Of a stretch of 64,000 nt of DNA, positions 1 to 12,176 are shown one piece after another. A model generated the notes under the pieces. It did no database searches. It saw only the letters and a program-made list of their open reading frames with translations, and had not been told where the DNA came from. The stretch is from Spongospora subterranea f. sp. subterranea. Lineage: Eukaryota; Endomyxa: Phytomyxea; Phytomyxea; Plasmodiophorida. The position numbers were made by a program, and so were the translations under genes. The stretch is taken from positions 1-64,000 of the forward strand of contig JAUGWO010000142.1 of assembly GCA_049724395.1 (NCBI GenBank), written 5' to 3'. The first letter of the stretch is position 1, and every line of letters begins with the position of its first letter.

Positions 1-67
1 AGCGAAACCTGATGTCAGTACTGCCCTTTGTTAATGAATCCTCAACAATGTTGTTAATATACCGAAT

Positions 68-1607
68 TTAAGGCTTTGGGATTTCATCGAGCAATCCGGG
101 CCAGGTATAATTGCAATTCTCCCGGGTATATCTTTTACAAGCGCCCCAGAACATCTCAATGTGATTAAACTCACAATGGAACTTGGGGAAATAATTAATT
201 AGGAAGCCCGGCTCAGCCGTTACCACCTCTTCCAACCATCCTTTCTGTTCTATGAAATCCGGTTGCTCAGACAACAATTTCCTTGCATCGTTTACTCTGA
301 GCCTCTTCGATGGGCCACAATCCTCGTTCCTAGATTAGAGTCCTGATTCCTTTAGGCTCGTGTTCTCCTGTCTGCATCGTTTGTGAAACTCTTTCTCCTT
401 GATGCATAAACCAGCCACATCGCATATTGGGGACATTCTTTCCGCCATCACCCAGATTCAATCGTTTCGCCACCAATGCATCAGGGGCTTTGGCAAGATG
501 GTTCATCGAATGGTCAAAACACATCAATCGTCACATTCGGCGGAATTTTGAAGATGGGAATGACGCGGTCGGAAATCTGAGCAACCAGTCCGAATTATCC
601 CAAAATCCATCTCCGTTGCATCCAGGCTTAATCAACACTCCCGCTTCCTTTGGAACTTGAGGATACAGTATCTGCTGGTCTGGCGATAGACAAAGGCGGC
701 CGATGACATTCACACAGGAATTCAGATGACATGAGACTCCTACCCGCGCCTTTTGGACGAAGGATGCTTTGATCCTTGCGCATCCACACGGTCTTCTTTC
801 CTTCGTTGGAAGCGAAGCAAGATTCATCCTGGACAACAAGAACAAGAGGGCGAACTCCGTCTTCGAGGTCAGGACGAATCGCAGTTTCACAATCATCACC
901 GACGTAACAATACATCCGCTTCTGATATTCCTCCATTTCCGCGAGGAATCCCGTGCGATATCGGACGACGTCAATGCGTTCATGACCATCAACATACGTT
1001 CCTTGCTTTTGATCACAATGAACAAAGTCCATAGCGTGTAACCACCGAACAGCAGTTCGGTTTGATATGTTGATCACATTAGGCAGATCTAACTTACGGT
1101 GAAGATCTGAGCCGACCCTTAGTGAAAAAGATTTCCCAGTCACTAAATTGGCATCCACAGAAGCAACCACAACAGACAATGTCACTTAACATCTTCAGAA
1201 TCAATTAGACTTGATATCTTTTGATGAGCTCCTTGACGGGATTGTGGAAGTTCGAGATGGGTTAAATAATACGATGACCATTGACGCACGCTCCTTGATT
1301 TCCACTGTTGTCCAGAGCCTGGAAAAAGCTGGCTTGCAATCTCGATGGAAGCAGACATTCGGCAATTGTCATCTTCTCGCAACTTCAAAAGAAAGCGTTC
1401 GACAGCCATGAACCTTAACTTTGAGATGTCTTGATTCCTCTTTTCAAGACGCTGATTTGAGCGAATTTGCGTCTTAGAAACCAAAGACAATAAAGCATTG
1501 TCAAGATTTTGGCGGAAGCTGTTTATCTGAAGTTCAGGTAAACAATTTTGGAAAACGCTCTCAACTTTCGGTTTAAAGTACGAAGAAAGGGTTTTACATC
1601 CCATCAT
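68..1607 (-). pseudogene. Transposase remnant of the IS630/Tc1-like element
   Basis: Transposase that would cut and paste the element through a DDE active site. Landmarks are VERFLLKLRED and SRQGAHQK (DNA-binding part), [83 protein letters not shown] and [15 protein letters not shown]. All are hallmark blocks of the fungal/protist DDE family, and they lie in the right order. At least two frame changes and one in-frame stop separate them, so no intact protein is made. The proposed start (1607) is the first Met close to the conserved part. The open frame continues upstream into the terminal repeat, but that stretch is repeat sequence, not conserved protein. Confidence 0.7.
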
Positions 1608-1756
1608 CGTCTCCTCCTTCTTGTCATGATCCAAAAGTCTTAGGTGGCCATATAAGGACCCGAGAATTATGGCCTTTGTAAAGATGACAAGAGTTATCAT
1701 TAACGCCTTAACCAACTGACGGTCTTCTCTGCCCCGCGGAAGGACGGGGTTTTCTC

Positions 1757-1838
1757 CCCGCGGGGAGAGATTCCAGTCTCTCCACTCCAAAACCTTATGT
1801 ACAGTCACAAATTAGTGATAATTAGTCGAGTGACTGTA
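1757..1838 (-). repeat. Left copy of an ~82-bp inverted repeat
   Basis: This stretch is almost identical to the reverse complement of 4719-4803, differing by a few bases. It contains two nested palindromes: an 18-bp perfect one, CTCTCCCCGCGGGGAGAG (its left end differs slightly), and CAGTCAC...GTGACTG at the other end. It also forms the 5' end of the IS630/Tc1-like element to its left, where the outer end reads TACAGTCACTC. Confidence 0.85.
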
Positions 1839-2048
1839 CCGGTAGAAGGTTGGAGGAAGTCTGGCAACCATCTCAACAACGATGAATATTTTCCCGGCGA
1901 GAACTACAGCTATGAGTCTAAAGTCTAACGCATAATTGAACCCTCCACCAATGAGATTGGCTCTCAGTTCTTTACATTTGATTTCGTGGGATCTCTCAAA
2001 ATAATTTACGCGTTCTGTAGAATTTTGTCGATTTGATCAACCACATTT

Positions 2049-4676
2049 TTATTCCAGAACAATAGATGTTAAAGATGCACACGGGGCTCGTAAAGGGCAT
2101 TTACTACTACTCGCCCGATGATTGTCGACTGGAACAGCACCAGCCTTGACGCACGCCGAACATTTGCCATTCTTACGCCGACTTAAAGATGATCTGTTGA
2201 AAATCAACCACTTAAATACAGCAACATTGTTTGCGTTTTCTGGTCTCTTATACAAGCCCATACAGTACCTGTTGATATCATCCGAACCCCTGCCTCTTTT
2301 ACTAGGGGGTAGCACTGGAACACTTAGAGACGCCACTGCAGGTACATGTTCAGGTTGAAGAAAGGCTGCCCTTCCATCGCCATGCAAACTGTTGCGAAAT
2401 TCCAGCAGATTCACAGTGAGCAACCGGTATGTATGCTCGTTGCTAATCGCATATGGTTCGATTGATTTCCATAAATGATTAATCTTAGAATATCGAACGT
2501 CTGCCTTGGCAGGATACAGGACACTCTGATATGCGGTAATATCAAGATGTGATTGCGAATATCCCGGAACCATTGTTTCTGGGGAAGGTTCCTCAGTTCC
2601 TTTGGGATGAATCAAGTTTAACTTCTCTAAAGCTTTCGTGTACAGTGGATGATATTCCAGACGCCAGCGTCGGTGAAGATTTGCCTCATGAAATAGACTT
2701 GCATCGATGCGGCTGAAAACAACGCAGATGCCAGCACAAGGAACTAGGCTAGAAATAAAACAAGCACAGTTGCAGGATGGAATGCCCCCCAGGCGATCAT
2801 CTTCAAGTACCACCAAATGTGATACAGTCTGGTCCGAGGAAAGCACTCGCCAATCAAAATCACAATCAACGGCCAATTCCGCCAGCGGAAGATCGACAGC
2901 TTTGCGATATTGTTCTTGCCACATGTTGTCGACGAACGTGCTCCATTTCTTTTTGCTGCGGATAAGGTCGCAGATTATGTCGAGCGATCGGGCTTCCATT
3001 CTGTTGAACTGGTTGCTCAAATGCTGCCATAACTGATACAGATTAAACGAACGCAGCTCCTTTTTTTTAACGCCCTTCTCTTTTATGATGGAATTCACAC
3101 TCTCTCCCCGTTGTGACGCAACTTGACTGCAAGTGAAGACCCGCCCTGTACATTATCAAATTCGTCATGCTTTGCGACAAATCCTTAACATATATCATCA
3201 AACTTACCAGTGAACAATCTGCAAACCTTGGTTTTTGACTTCAATATATTGTGCAGGCAACTGGAGGCAGATGCATATGAAGCATATCGATCAATGCACG
3301 ATTGTAATATTCAGAGAAATGTTCCTCAGTCGAAAATGACGAATATATAAGTGCCATCGCATCCTTTGAGCCGAGACCGCCACAGGACGAAAATACTTCT
3401 TGTTGGAAGTGATAACTGCATAGAATGTGAAGCATACCGGCTGTCGATGCAGCACCTGGATACGCAGATCCCCCATCAGTCATCAAAGTTGCTCCGGGAA
3501 CAGCAAGTCTGAATAGACGCAAAGCCTCAGAAACTGTTGCAGTGTTCTCTGATGCGTCGAGCAGGACGCCACTGATGACACACTTGCCCAGGCAATCAAC
3601 ATTGGTAAACGGCATCAACTTCAAGTTGTATGCGGTGGTGTTATGGGTACCATCAACGATTGTGAAGTCGCCATAAACTGTGGCGTATTGCGACATTTGA
3701 ACAGTCTGAACCATAGGGTAAGCAAAATGATGAGATAACGAAACACTGATGATTAACACCTGCAAATAAACAGTTGATAAACGCTGCGACATGTCTATAG
3801 CATACTTAAAAACACCTCCAGCAGCCCGAAGATCATAGCCCGCTTCCCATGAACTTGGTCATACAATCCGGATCTTTGTCGAAATGTAATTCTTTCCCGC
3901 GTCGGATTGACCTGGACAAAAGGCCAGTCGAATACGTTTTACCAGAATTTGATCCCTCCAAAATTTCCCTAACCTGATTGGATGAGCTTTCAGTAATCTT
4001 ATTTACTCTAGAAGTGCAAAACAACGATTACCTTAGACAAAGGTAAATTGTAGCGAGCAAAACTATGAATTAATTCACGCTCGCTTGCATTCAGATCCAC
4101 GTCAAGAGTTACTTGTTTCAGTCCACCGACGGGAGTTATATTACAATTATCAATCTCATGATTGTGGTCTTGGCAGCTGCTCGTGATATTGTAATCTGAC
4201 GAGAGTCTATCAAAAGTAAAACCAATTGACCAAGTACAAGTTGACTTGATCCCTCTTTTTTCCGTTTTGACAACGGGATCCTTGAATGTGCAATAGATGT
4301 TTCCTCGCTGCCAGATTTTAACGCCCGGGCCATGGATCGGATGGGGATTATCCTTGGTGAAAAAGTGTGGGTTAACGCCAACCCGGAATCCGATGGAACG
4401 TGAAAGTTCCTTCACAGTGGACAGCATGACTTCACATGTGGCAAAGCGCGAACCGACCGCGATGCATTTATGCGAAGCTATGGTTTGCGATGGACACTCA
4501 ACACCATCTTGAACATCATCGACACACCCCATTTCAACAAGTTCATACGAGGGATCGTCACCAGCCTCAACACGATCGTCAGGATTTACATCTTGGTCAA
4601 GACAAGTTGGAGTTGGAACATTGCCATCAACCCGAACAGTCTCGGACGATCGTCGAAAAATCGAAGATAACCACAT
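2049..4676 (-). mobile_element. FAR1/MuDR-type MULE transposon
   Basis: Three consecutive minus-strand coding blocks fit a Mutator-like transposase. Block 1 (4676-4008) ends in a WRKY/GCM1-like zinc-binding fold (CTWSIGFTFD...DHNHEIDN) typical of FAR1 proteins. Block 2 (3792-3241) is the MULE catalytic core, with VDGTHNTT (first Asp), LMTDGGSAYPGA (second Asp) and the downstream CSYHFQQE. Block 3 (3098-2049) carries a SWIM-like CNCACF...PCAGIC motif whose final His is not obvious. A further stretch at 3833-4024 (NKITESSSNQVREIL) probably links blocks 1 and 2. Blocks are separated by 140-220 bp that could be introns or lesions, so I cannot say it is intact. Confidence 0.75.
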
Positions 4677-4718
4677 TTTGCAGTATCCCTCTTACAAGAT
4701 ACGACAGATGTCACCTTA

Positions 4719-4803
4719 TACAGTCACTCACTAATTATCACTAATTTGTGACTGTACATAAGGTTTTGGAGTGGAGAGACTGGAATCTCTCCCCGCGGGG
4801 AGA
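4719..4803 (+). repeat. Right copy of the ~82-bp inverted repeat
   Basis: Mirror copy of 1757-1838, starting CAGTCACTCACTAATT and ending in CTCTCCCCGCGGGGAGAG. The MULE coding region (2049-4676) lies between the two copies, 43 bp from this one. No transposase follows this copy on its right. It is either the second long terminal repeat of the MULE or a solo 5' end of another IS630/Tc1-like copy. Confidence 0.85.
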
Positions 4804-4969
4804 GAAGACACCACCGGTGACTGATGGGCACATGGAACATGGTATGGTCCTAACAGTATACTGCCCTTATCCCTTAGGGCGTCTTATCCTCGGCCCTGCC
4901 CTTTCGGGATATTGCCTGTGGAAGGCTTGAATTTCGTCCACCAACATATCCGTGGCTCTTAGCGTGGCA
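4804..4969. other. Spacer between inverted repeat and hAT element
   Basis: No gene is seen. The sequence carries short self-complementary runs (CCCTTATCCCTTAGGG; CCTCGGCCCTGCCCTTTCGGG) and has no detectable coding continuity with either neighbour. It may be part of a non-autonomous element beginning at the repeat. Confidence 0.3.
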
Positions 4970-7680
4970 CCTGACCCGTACCATTTAGGCTATTTAAATC
5001 GTACCGGGTACGATACACTTCATGGCTATACCCGTACCTGTACCTTTTAACAGACCGGCTGTGTCGTACCGTACCCGTACCTGTATCGTACCCTCAAAAA
5101 CATGGCGCTGGCCTGAAATACCCGTGCGTATTGCGTGGTCGATTTTAGACATAAGCCTCGTCATAGCCGCGCACCACGAACCATTCCCGTTAATTTGAAT
5201 TCAACTTTCATCTATATGTTTCTTCAAATGCGATGAACACATGGTTTTTATATTGGCAGTTTAAAATGTACTTCAATCACCCTGCAGGTAGCACGTGACC
5301 TTCCTCTATCACGATTTCTTGGACATCTTCTTGAACTTGAAGAACTAAGAGCCGGTCACTGAAGTCTGAGGACAGTGCTTTCGCGGCTGAATGTCGGTCT
5401 TTGGGAGGCTCCAATCCGTTGTTCATCCATGATCGGACACACATGGATGCTGTAAACATGTTTGGTGACAGTGACTTTCTATGATCTGAATACTCTCCGC
5501 CCTGCCTCAGAATTAGCTCTTTCAACAGCGGTAGATGACGATGGTATGGCAAGAACATCCATTGCCAGGAGAAACAAATAAGGGTAAGCTTTTGCATGGC
5601 AAATCCAGTAGGATATGAGATCAACATCCTCATTTTCGTATACATTAAGAAACTTGCCCACTTCGTCTTGCATCGGAAGTGTTTGAGTCAGTCGACGACG
5701 ACGAAGCAGCAAAGCACTCCCGGAAGCTTCGACCGGGCAAGCATTTGCAAAAACCTCACCATCTTGGGACAATTGGAATCCATATTGGGTGATCAGAATC
5801 CTGTGAAGTAATAAATCGGCTCGTTGCACATGAACACATGTCAGATTGACTTACTGACGAATGAATAATTTCAATTCGTTCCTTTCGTCAGGATCATAAG
5901 GCTTCTCTAACCTTGGATCCAAATACTCAGCGATTTTGGTGTGGACACCAGTCAGCTTGCTGCGGTAGGTACCTAATTTGTTCACCATACTCTGTGCGGC
6001 AAGTTTGATCAGCTCAGGCTCAAAACTGGAGATAATTGCTTGCTCGCAATGGTTGAATATAAAATCAATTTGATTTTGCACCATGGAGATGGTTGTATTC
6101 GTTTCTGCAGATAAGCCTTCCATAATTTCTCGAATGGTTTGAGAAATTTAGCGACGTGCCCAATGCGCTGCCACTCCTCCGTTGAAATAGCATAATCTTG
6201 TAAATCATCGAAGGCTTCGACGCAGTGGTCAATTATCTTGCGCTAGTCATAGCTCTGACTCGACATCTCGTGGGTCGATCCCCATCGTGTTTTCGAATCC
6301 AAGCACGGAGGTTCCAACGATGTTTGGTTTCTCAAAGCAGCTTCTTTACGAGACACCTCGCGTCGCGTCTTGCTATGTCGAATCGCTAGAAGAATACACC
6401 GCAGCTTATCATTAATTTGATTGACGAAGCGAAGCGCCTCATTTACAGCAAGCTGGATATTGTGATCGACGCAGCGAATCAACCAGCAAGGCTGAAAATT
6501 CGGGTCCTCTGAGCATCGTTCCTTGCAAAGGTTGACAAAATAATTTCCGGCAGCAATTGCGTCCGAACCGTTGTCTGTAACAATGGCACGGACCTTCTGC
6601 AAAACATTGTCTTTCAAAGAGGACAGAAAATCAAACAGCATGATTGATAACCGTTTTCCAACTCCATCGCCAGGGTCAGGTCCAAACAAGTTGAGGAGCA
6701 TGCAGCGAAGCTTTCCTATAGCTGGATCCACGAAGTGAATGGTTACGATGTAAAAACCCTGAAGAAACCCCAACCTAAACATCTGGGACATTGACAATAT
6801 TTACAAAAACAAACTTCATATGGGGGTTGGTCCAGCCATCGAACGATAATGAAAATTTGAAAGGAAGGTCTTGCAAGAATGCAGCGATCAAGGGAAGTGT
6901 GATAACGTATAGTTCCAAAACGCGTCTGTCAATCGTCCTGGCTGATTGCAAAATATAGCCAGGGCGAAACGTCGAAATCAACTTCTTAAAGGCGGTACAT
7001 TCTACGACATTATGAGGCGAGAGAGACGTCACGACGTAATCAACCACAGAGTTATGCAAAAATGCAGTTTCTTTCGGGTTGGGTGGCGACGGGAGCAAGG
7101 TCTGCTTGGATAGGCGCAACCCAGAGGAATTGTGGCTCGAGTCCGACTGCGACGCAGGATCCTTGATCCCATGATTCAGCAGATGACGCTTCCATCCTGA
7201 CGCGTTTATCGACGCAAAAAACCAATGCAAGCAGAAGCGGCACTGGGACTTGCATGCATTTGAATTTCGGTCACGATCAGCGTCATATTGCCTAACGTGA
7301 GCCCAGACGTAGCTGACTTTGTGCCTTTTGCGGGATCCAGCCGTCGTGAGTAGTGGTTCCTGAGACAAGTCTTCAAATTCCACAACATTCGTATATACTG
7401 AAGACTCGAGGTCTTCCATCACGTGGCGAACTGGTCTATTTTCACTCGAGACCTCAAATGACGCGGTGATTCAGGATCACGGACTGACGGGCATGTCATG
7501 TCAGCTTCCGAGAATAATTATTCCGTAAGACCGTAACGGACAGGCGACAGCTCCATAAAACGGGTTACGGGTATGGTACGCAGTCCCTACAATGTACCTT
7601 CCCCTAACAACCGAAAAGGTACGGGTATAACGGGTATGGTACAGAGCCTGTACCGTACCGTACCCCAAGATGGACCCAAA
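4970..7680 (-). mobile_element. hAT-superfamily DNA transposon (BED-finger type)
   Basis: A hAT transposase lies between two regions crowded with short GTACC/GGTAC motifs: about 4975-5095 (GTACCGGGTACGATAC, CGTACCGTACCCGTACC) and about 7565-7675 (GGTACGGGTATAACGGG, GTACCGTACCGTACCCC). The motifs occur in both orientations, as expected of hAT subterminal transposase-binding repeats. I could not fix the exact terminal repeats or the 8-bp target duplication by eye, so the ends are approximate. Confidence 0.7.
5277..7422 (-). pseudogene. hAT transposase, interrupted
   Basis: The order of domains is complete. An N-terminal BED zinc finger (SYVWAHVRQYD...CRFCLHWF...GWKRHLLNHG, about 7130-7310) is followed by the RNase-H-like core (VRAIVTDNGSDAI, CWLIRCVDHNIQLAV, LDSKTRWGSTHEM, about 6270-6600), a helical insertion (DHCVEAFDDLQDYAIS...HVAKFLKPFEKLWK, about 6130-6235), and the C-terminal hATC dimerisation segment (DLISYWICHAKAYP..LAMDVLAIPSSSTAVERANSEAGRRVF, about 5490-5660). 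One GTAAGT..TTCACAG intron of about 53 bp lies near 5800-5853. It is disabled by a stop just after SSQSYD near 6243, a frame change near 6120 and another after GRRVF near 5490. The good conservation between lesions suggests fairly recent activity. Confidence 0.75.
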
Positions 7681-7699
7681 TAAGGAGGAGACTATCCTT

Positions 7700-10600
7700 G
7701 ACTGTTCTAGAAGTTGATGTTGAGGTGATCAAACGAATAGTGGAATGAATTTATTATTGCGTAGATGTTGTTCTAATAGGAGAACAATGGCGAGAACATG
7801 ATCTATAAATAGCATCGAATATAAAGTCCGTGCAGTCATCCTTATGTTTGGAAGTTGCCGTGGTTGCGCCCACTGTCCTTACGCAGTTTCTTTCAAAGTG
7901 TCCGTGATCAAAGATACGGGAATATGACCTTGTATTTCAACACGTCCCCTCGAGGTGATATTCGTGTCTTTGATGCCCATTGCGTTTCGACACCATTCGA
8001 ATTTGGCAGGATTCAATGACTTGGTCAATACATCAGCAACCATGTCACCTGTCGAAATTGGTTTGATATCGATGACTCGGTCTTCAATTAGTTTCCTGGT
8101 GTAGTGGTATTTGACGTCAATATGCTTCGTGCGGGCATCTGTTCTGTGATTCCTACTGATGGCAATGCATCCACGGTTGTCTTCGAACACCACCATAGGA
8201 TCTGTAAGAGCAAATCCAAGTTCTCCCATTAGTTGCCGAAGCCAGTAAGCTTCTCTGCCTGCAGAGCACATTGCAATATATTCTGCTTCAACCGACGACA
8301 GGGAGACTGATGATTGTAACCTTGATTTCCATGATATAGGTCCTCCGGCAAACACAAATACATAACCAGACGTTGATCTTCGGGTGTCAGGATCACCTGC
8401 CCAGTCAGAGTCAGAGTAACCAACTAGATTTACCATATGTTCATCTTGACGACAATATGTGATCCCAAATCTTGACGTTCCTGCTAAATAGCGAAGCACG
8501 CGTTGTGCAGCGACCCAATGAGGTCTACCAGGGTTGCTAATAAACCTACAGAGTGATCCAACTGCCGTGCTGATGTCCGGGCGAGTGTTGCTTGCCAACC
8601 AGATCAGACTGCCAACAAGTTCACCATAAGGGATCCTCTTCATAGCTAGTATGTCTTCCAGATTGGTGGGGGATGATTTGGACGATAATTGGACACCTGG
8701 TTGCTGAGGAGTTGGAGCAGGATTACAATCAACCATATTGAACTTCATCAAAAGTTGCTGAACATATTCTTCTTGATCCAATGTTATTATGCCAGTCTTC
8801 TCGTGCCGGTGAATCCGTAAGCCGAGCAGCCTGGTCGGAACTCCAAGGTCAGTAACTTCGAATCTTGACGACAGTAGACTGATAATTTCTTGGCAGAGGC
8901 TTGAATCATTATGAATAAATAGAATGTCATCGACATGGACTCCAATAGCCAGGAAACTCCCCATACGGCGTGTGAAATAAATACACGGATCAGCCTTAGC
9001 ACGTTTCAAACCGGCTTCCTTTGTAAAGAAATGATCAAGTTTCGAATTCCAAATCATTCCAGCTTGCTTTAGTCCGTATAATGCTTTGTTTAACCGGCAA
9101 ACTAGATGCTCTCGGCCTTTTGATGTGAAACATTCGGGCTGCTGCATGAAAATATCTTCCTGCATCTCGCCATTGAGGAAAGCACCGACTATATCGATTT
9201 GCCTGATTTGCAAATTATGTTGAGCAGCGATTGCAAGTAAAAGTCGAATTGAAGTCTGATGTGCGACTGGAGCAAAAGTATCATCATAGTCTATTCCGTG
9301 TCTTTGAGAAAATCCTCGAATCACCAAGCGCGCTTTAAATTTCCTGACAGTTCCATCGCCAGAAAGACTTGGTTTCACAGTCAGGACCCATTTGCAAGAT
9401 ATGGCCTTGCGTCCAGCTGGTAAATCTTGTAAATCCCACGTTTTTAAAATCTAACATTTGCTGGTATTCCGCTTGAATTGCGTCATACCAATGACCTGCA
9501 AATGGGCTCTTCAAGGCTTCAGTGACCGTGGCTGGTACAGGAACTTGTGCAACTTGAATAGCTGAGAACGCAGGGCGCGGCATTAGTTTGGCTTCTGCTG
9601 GAGAGCTAAATCTTGAGGACTCAGTTGCACGTGCTGCACTGCACTTCCAAAATTCGGTTGGGGGAGCACGGACACGAGAGGAACGTCGTAATGTCTGTTG
9701 GAATGCCGAACCATCTTCCTCATGATCAACTTGGTCTACGTTGGAGAGATCTGCATCGTTACTGCCTTCAGAACCAGAACTTAGAGAATCAACAGAGGGG
9801 GTTGCGCTCTGGGGGCTGAGAATGCTATTCGAGGCACAATCCTTCATCTTGCGAGGTAGAGTTCATCGGAGCACTCGGAAAGCTGTGAGGTGCCGGAAGT
9901 GGATCCAGATTAAATGTTACTTGCTTGATTGTTGGCTGAGAACTCTGACTGGCATTGGGTAATTGTCGTCCGAATCCGAAAGAGAAACTGTTTTCATCAA
10001 ACTCGACATCACGACTCGTATACTGCTTTTGGTTCAACGGGTCGACAAGTATATATGCCTTCTGAGAATTTGCGTACCCAATGAATACTGTTTTGTGTGC
10101 GCGAAAACTCGGCTTTCTTCGTGTGTGGTCCGGAATGCGTCGATATGCAGTGCAGCCGAAGGTTCGCAGATAGTGCAAATCTGGTTTGTGATGACGAAGA
10201 GCTTCATATGGGGTGATTTTATGGTCGAGTGATGAATGTGGGCGTCGGTTGTAGATGTGAGCGGCAGTAGAAATTGCCCAAGAGAAACACTCAATTGGTA
10301 AGCGAGCATGAGCAAGGAGACTCATTGCTATGTCAGTTAGAGTCCGGTTCAGCCGTTCAGCAAGGCCGTTGGACTCAGAGTCGCCAGCAACTGATGTTCG
10401 ATGGTGAATTCCTTGTGAAATAAGCCATGCGCCTGATTCATGAGATAGATACTCGCCACCATTGTCTGTTTGAAGTTGCTTTATCTTGCAGTTGAATTGG
10501 GACGAGAATAGTGAGACAAAATCTTTCAATGTTTGGAACTGGTCAGATTTCTTCTTCAATGGTATTACAAAACAATATCTAGTGCAATGGTCCATGTAAG

Positions 10601-12176
10601 TCACAAAGTATTCGAATCCGCCATAAGATGCAGATTTGAATGGGCCATTTAGATCACTGACAATGAGGTCCCCTGGTGCTTTGGAAATTGTTGGACTGGC
10701 GGTGAATGGGCGTCTCGTCATCTTTCCTAAAACACAGGGTTCACAGAAGGAAGGCTGATCTTCTGTAGATAATGTCATCCCGAGGGCATCTTTCTTGATA
10801 AGCTTCAACACGTCCTCCATATTTGTGTGTCCTAGACGTGCATGCCAAACTTGTAAAGATGCCTTATTCTTTCGACGTGCAAAGAAAGCTCTGGCAGGTG
10901 TAGAGGATGTCTCGTGAATGGGATCTAAGCGGTGAGAGATCTTGTACATGTTGTCAGCATCTTTTGGGATTTCTGCTAGAATCTTGCCAGTTGGAAAACA
11001 GAACTGTTCTTTCTTTGTATATTATCATCCGATTGCTGGTAATCAGGAAAATAGGCTCTTTTCCAAGTCTGGGACGTAAAGAACCTTGCTTTTGACATGA
11101 CCAGAACCTGAGAATTGTATATTCGCGACTCCAACACCTTGAACAGGGATTGTTGTGTTATCAGCTAGTTCTACCTTCCCATCGGTAGGTTCAAAATCAA
11201 AAAGCAAGTTTCTATTGTTAGTCATGTGACTCGAGCAGGCGGTGTCGACGTGCCAGACGTTTGCATCAGATCCGGATGAGTAATGTAAAGGTGAATGTTG
11301 TTTATTCAACTTGCGAAGCTCGGGATGTTCCATAAAACATTGTGCATCAGAGTGACTTAAATGCGGGTGAACTTTGCACCTGGGTTTACGCTGATGAGAA
11401 AACGAAGCAAACTCAGTCTTGGTTGAGCGTATTTGTGATTCCCGAGTTTGAAGCAGTCCGGTCACTTTAGCAATTGTCATGGTCTGCTGAGAACTTGCAT
11501 CTTCCGTTGCATCAAGGGTGGCGATGATGGAATCAAAATCAGGCGGCAATCCTTCAAGTACTTTGTCGATAATGTCCTGTGAAGATAATTCACGACCACA
11601 TGCCTTTAAATCTTTCGATGCGGTGACGACCTTTGCAATGTATGATGATATTGCTTCAGGGCCCTTTTTCAGTGACCAAAACAAACGCCAGGCTTGAATC
11701 CGACTGCCGCGACCATTACGTTCATATTGTGCGCAGAGCTCCAGAAAAACAGCGCGCGCTGTTGGTAGATCAATAACAGAACTTAGAATGTCATCGGAAA
11801 GACATAGGCAAATTATGCTCTTGGCACGTTTCGCCAGTTAATCATTTTGCGAGTCTTGCAAGCGATCGATGATGCTGTTGCCAGTGTCAGTGTCGCGGGA
11901 AATATCTTCCAGAACAAATTGGTCTAAACCTCGGCAATCGAGAGTCATGAGAAGCTTAGCTTTCCAAAGTTGAAACGAAGCACGCTCGCCATTGAAAATC
12001 GGGACCCGCAGTTGTTCTTGACTTAAGTCGCTCATCGGTATGAGAAGGATTCAAATGATAAAGGAAATATACACCGTGTGTAGGAGATAGAGAAAATGCA
12101 CACAAAGTGTATGTAGAAAGATACAGCTAAGTGTATGTAGAAAGATACAGCTAAGTGTATGTAGAAAGATACACTT
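7700..12176 (-). mobile_element. Ty1/copia LTR-retrotransposon fossil
   Basis: Minus-strand gag-pol of the Ty1/copia class, with the order gag, protease, integrase, reverse transcriptase and RNase H that defines copia. The gag part is at about 11.0-12.04 kb, integrase at about 10.0-10.95 kb, and reverse transcriptase plus RNase H at about 7.88-9.4 kb. The polyprotein lies in about five separate open pieces, so it carries about four or more breaks and is treated as dead. A leader of about 120 bp with short tandem repeats lies beyond gag. No pair of matching LTRs was seen at the two ends, so the left limit (about 7.7 kb) is approximate. The long surviving open stretches suggest a young to middle-aged insertion. 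Confidence 0.8.

Larger units (their letters stand above)
1..1838 (-). mobile_element. IS630/Tc1-like DDE DNA transposon, broken copy cut by window edge
   Basis: Reading on the minus strand, the pieces match in order the fungal-type 'DDE superfamily endonuclease' transposons. An N-terminal helix-turn-helix part (about 1182-1607, starting near MMGCK and ending in SRQGAHQK..LIDSEDVK) is followed by the first catalytic Asp (VVQDESCF, about 850), the second (FDHSMNH, about 515) and the Glu ([14 protein letters not shown], about 160). The right end reads TA-CAGTCACTC, as expected for a Tc1-type terminus with a TA target. The coding sequence is broken: the reading frame slips near 700, there is a stop just after FRRM near 530, and the frame slips again before the FWGACKRY segment. 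This is a decayed plain DNA transposon; its far end lies left of the window. Confidence 0.75.

Noticed and set aside
1182-1808. Transposase start inside the terminal repeat (MTVHKVLEW...)
   Set aside because: The same residues are produced by the other repeat copy at 4748 with no transposase behind it, so this part is repeat sequence and the protein probably starts near 1607.
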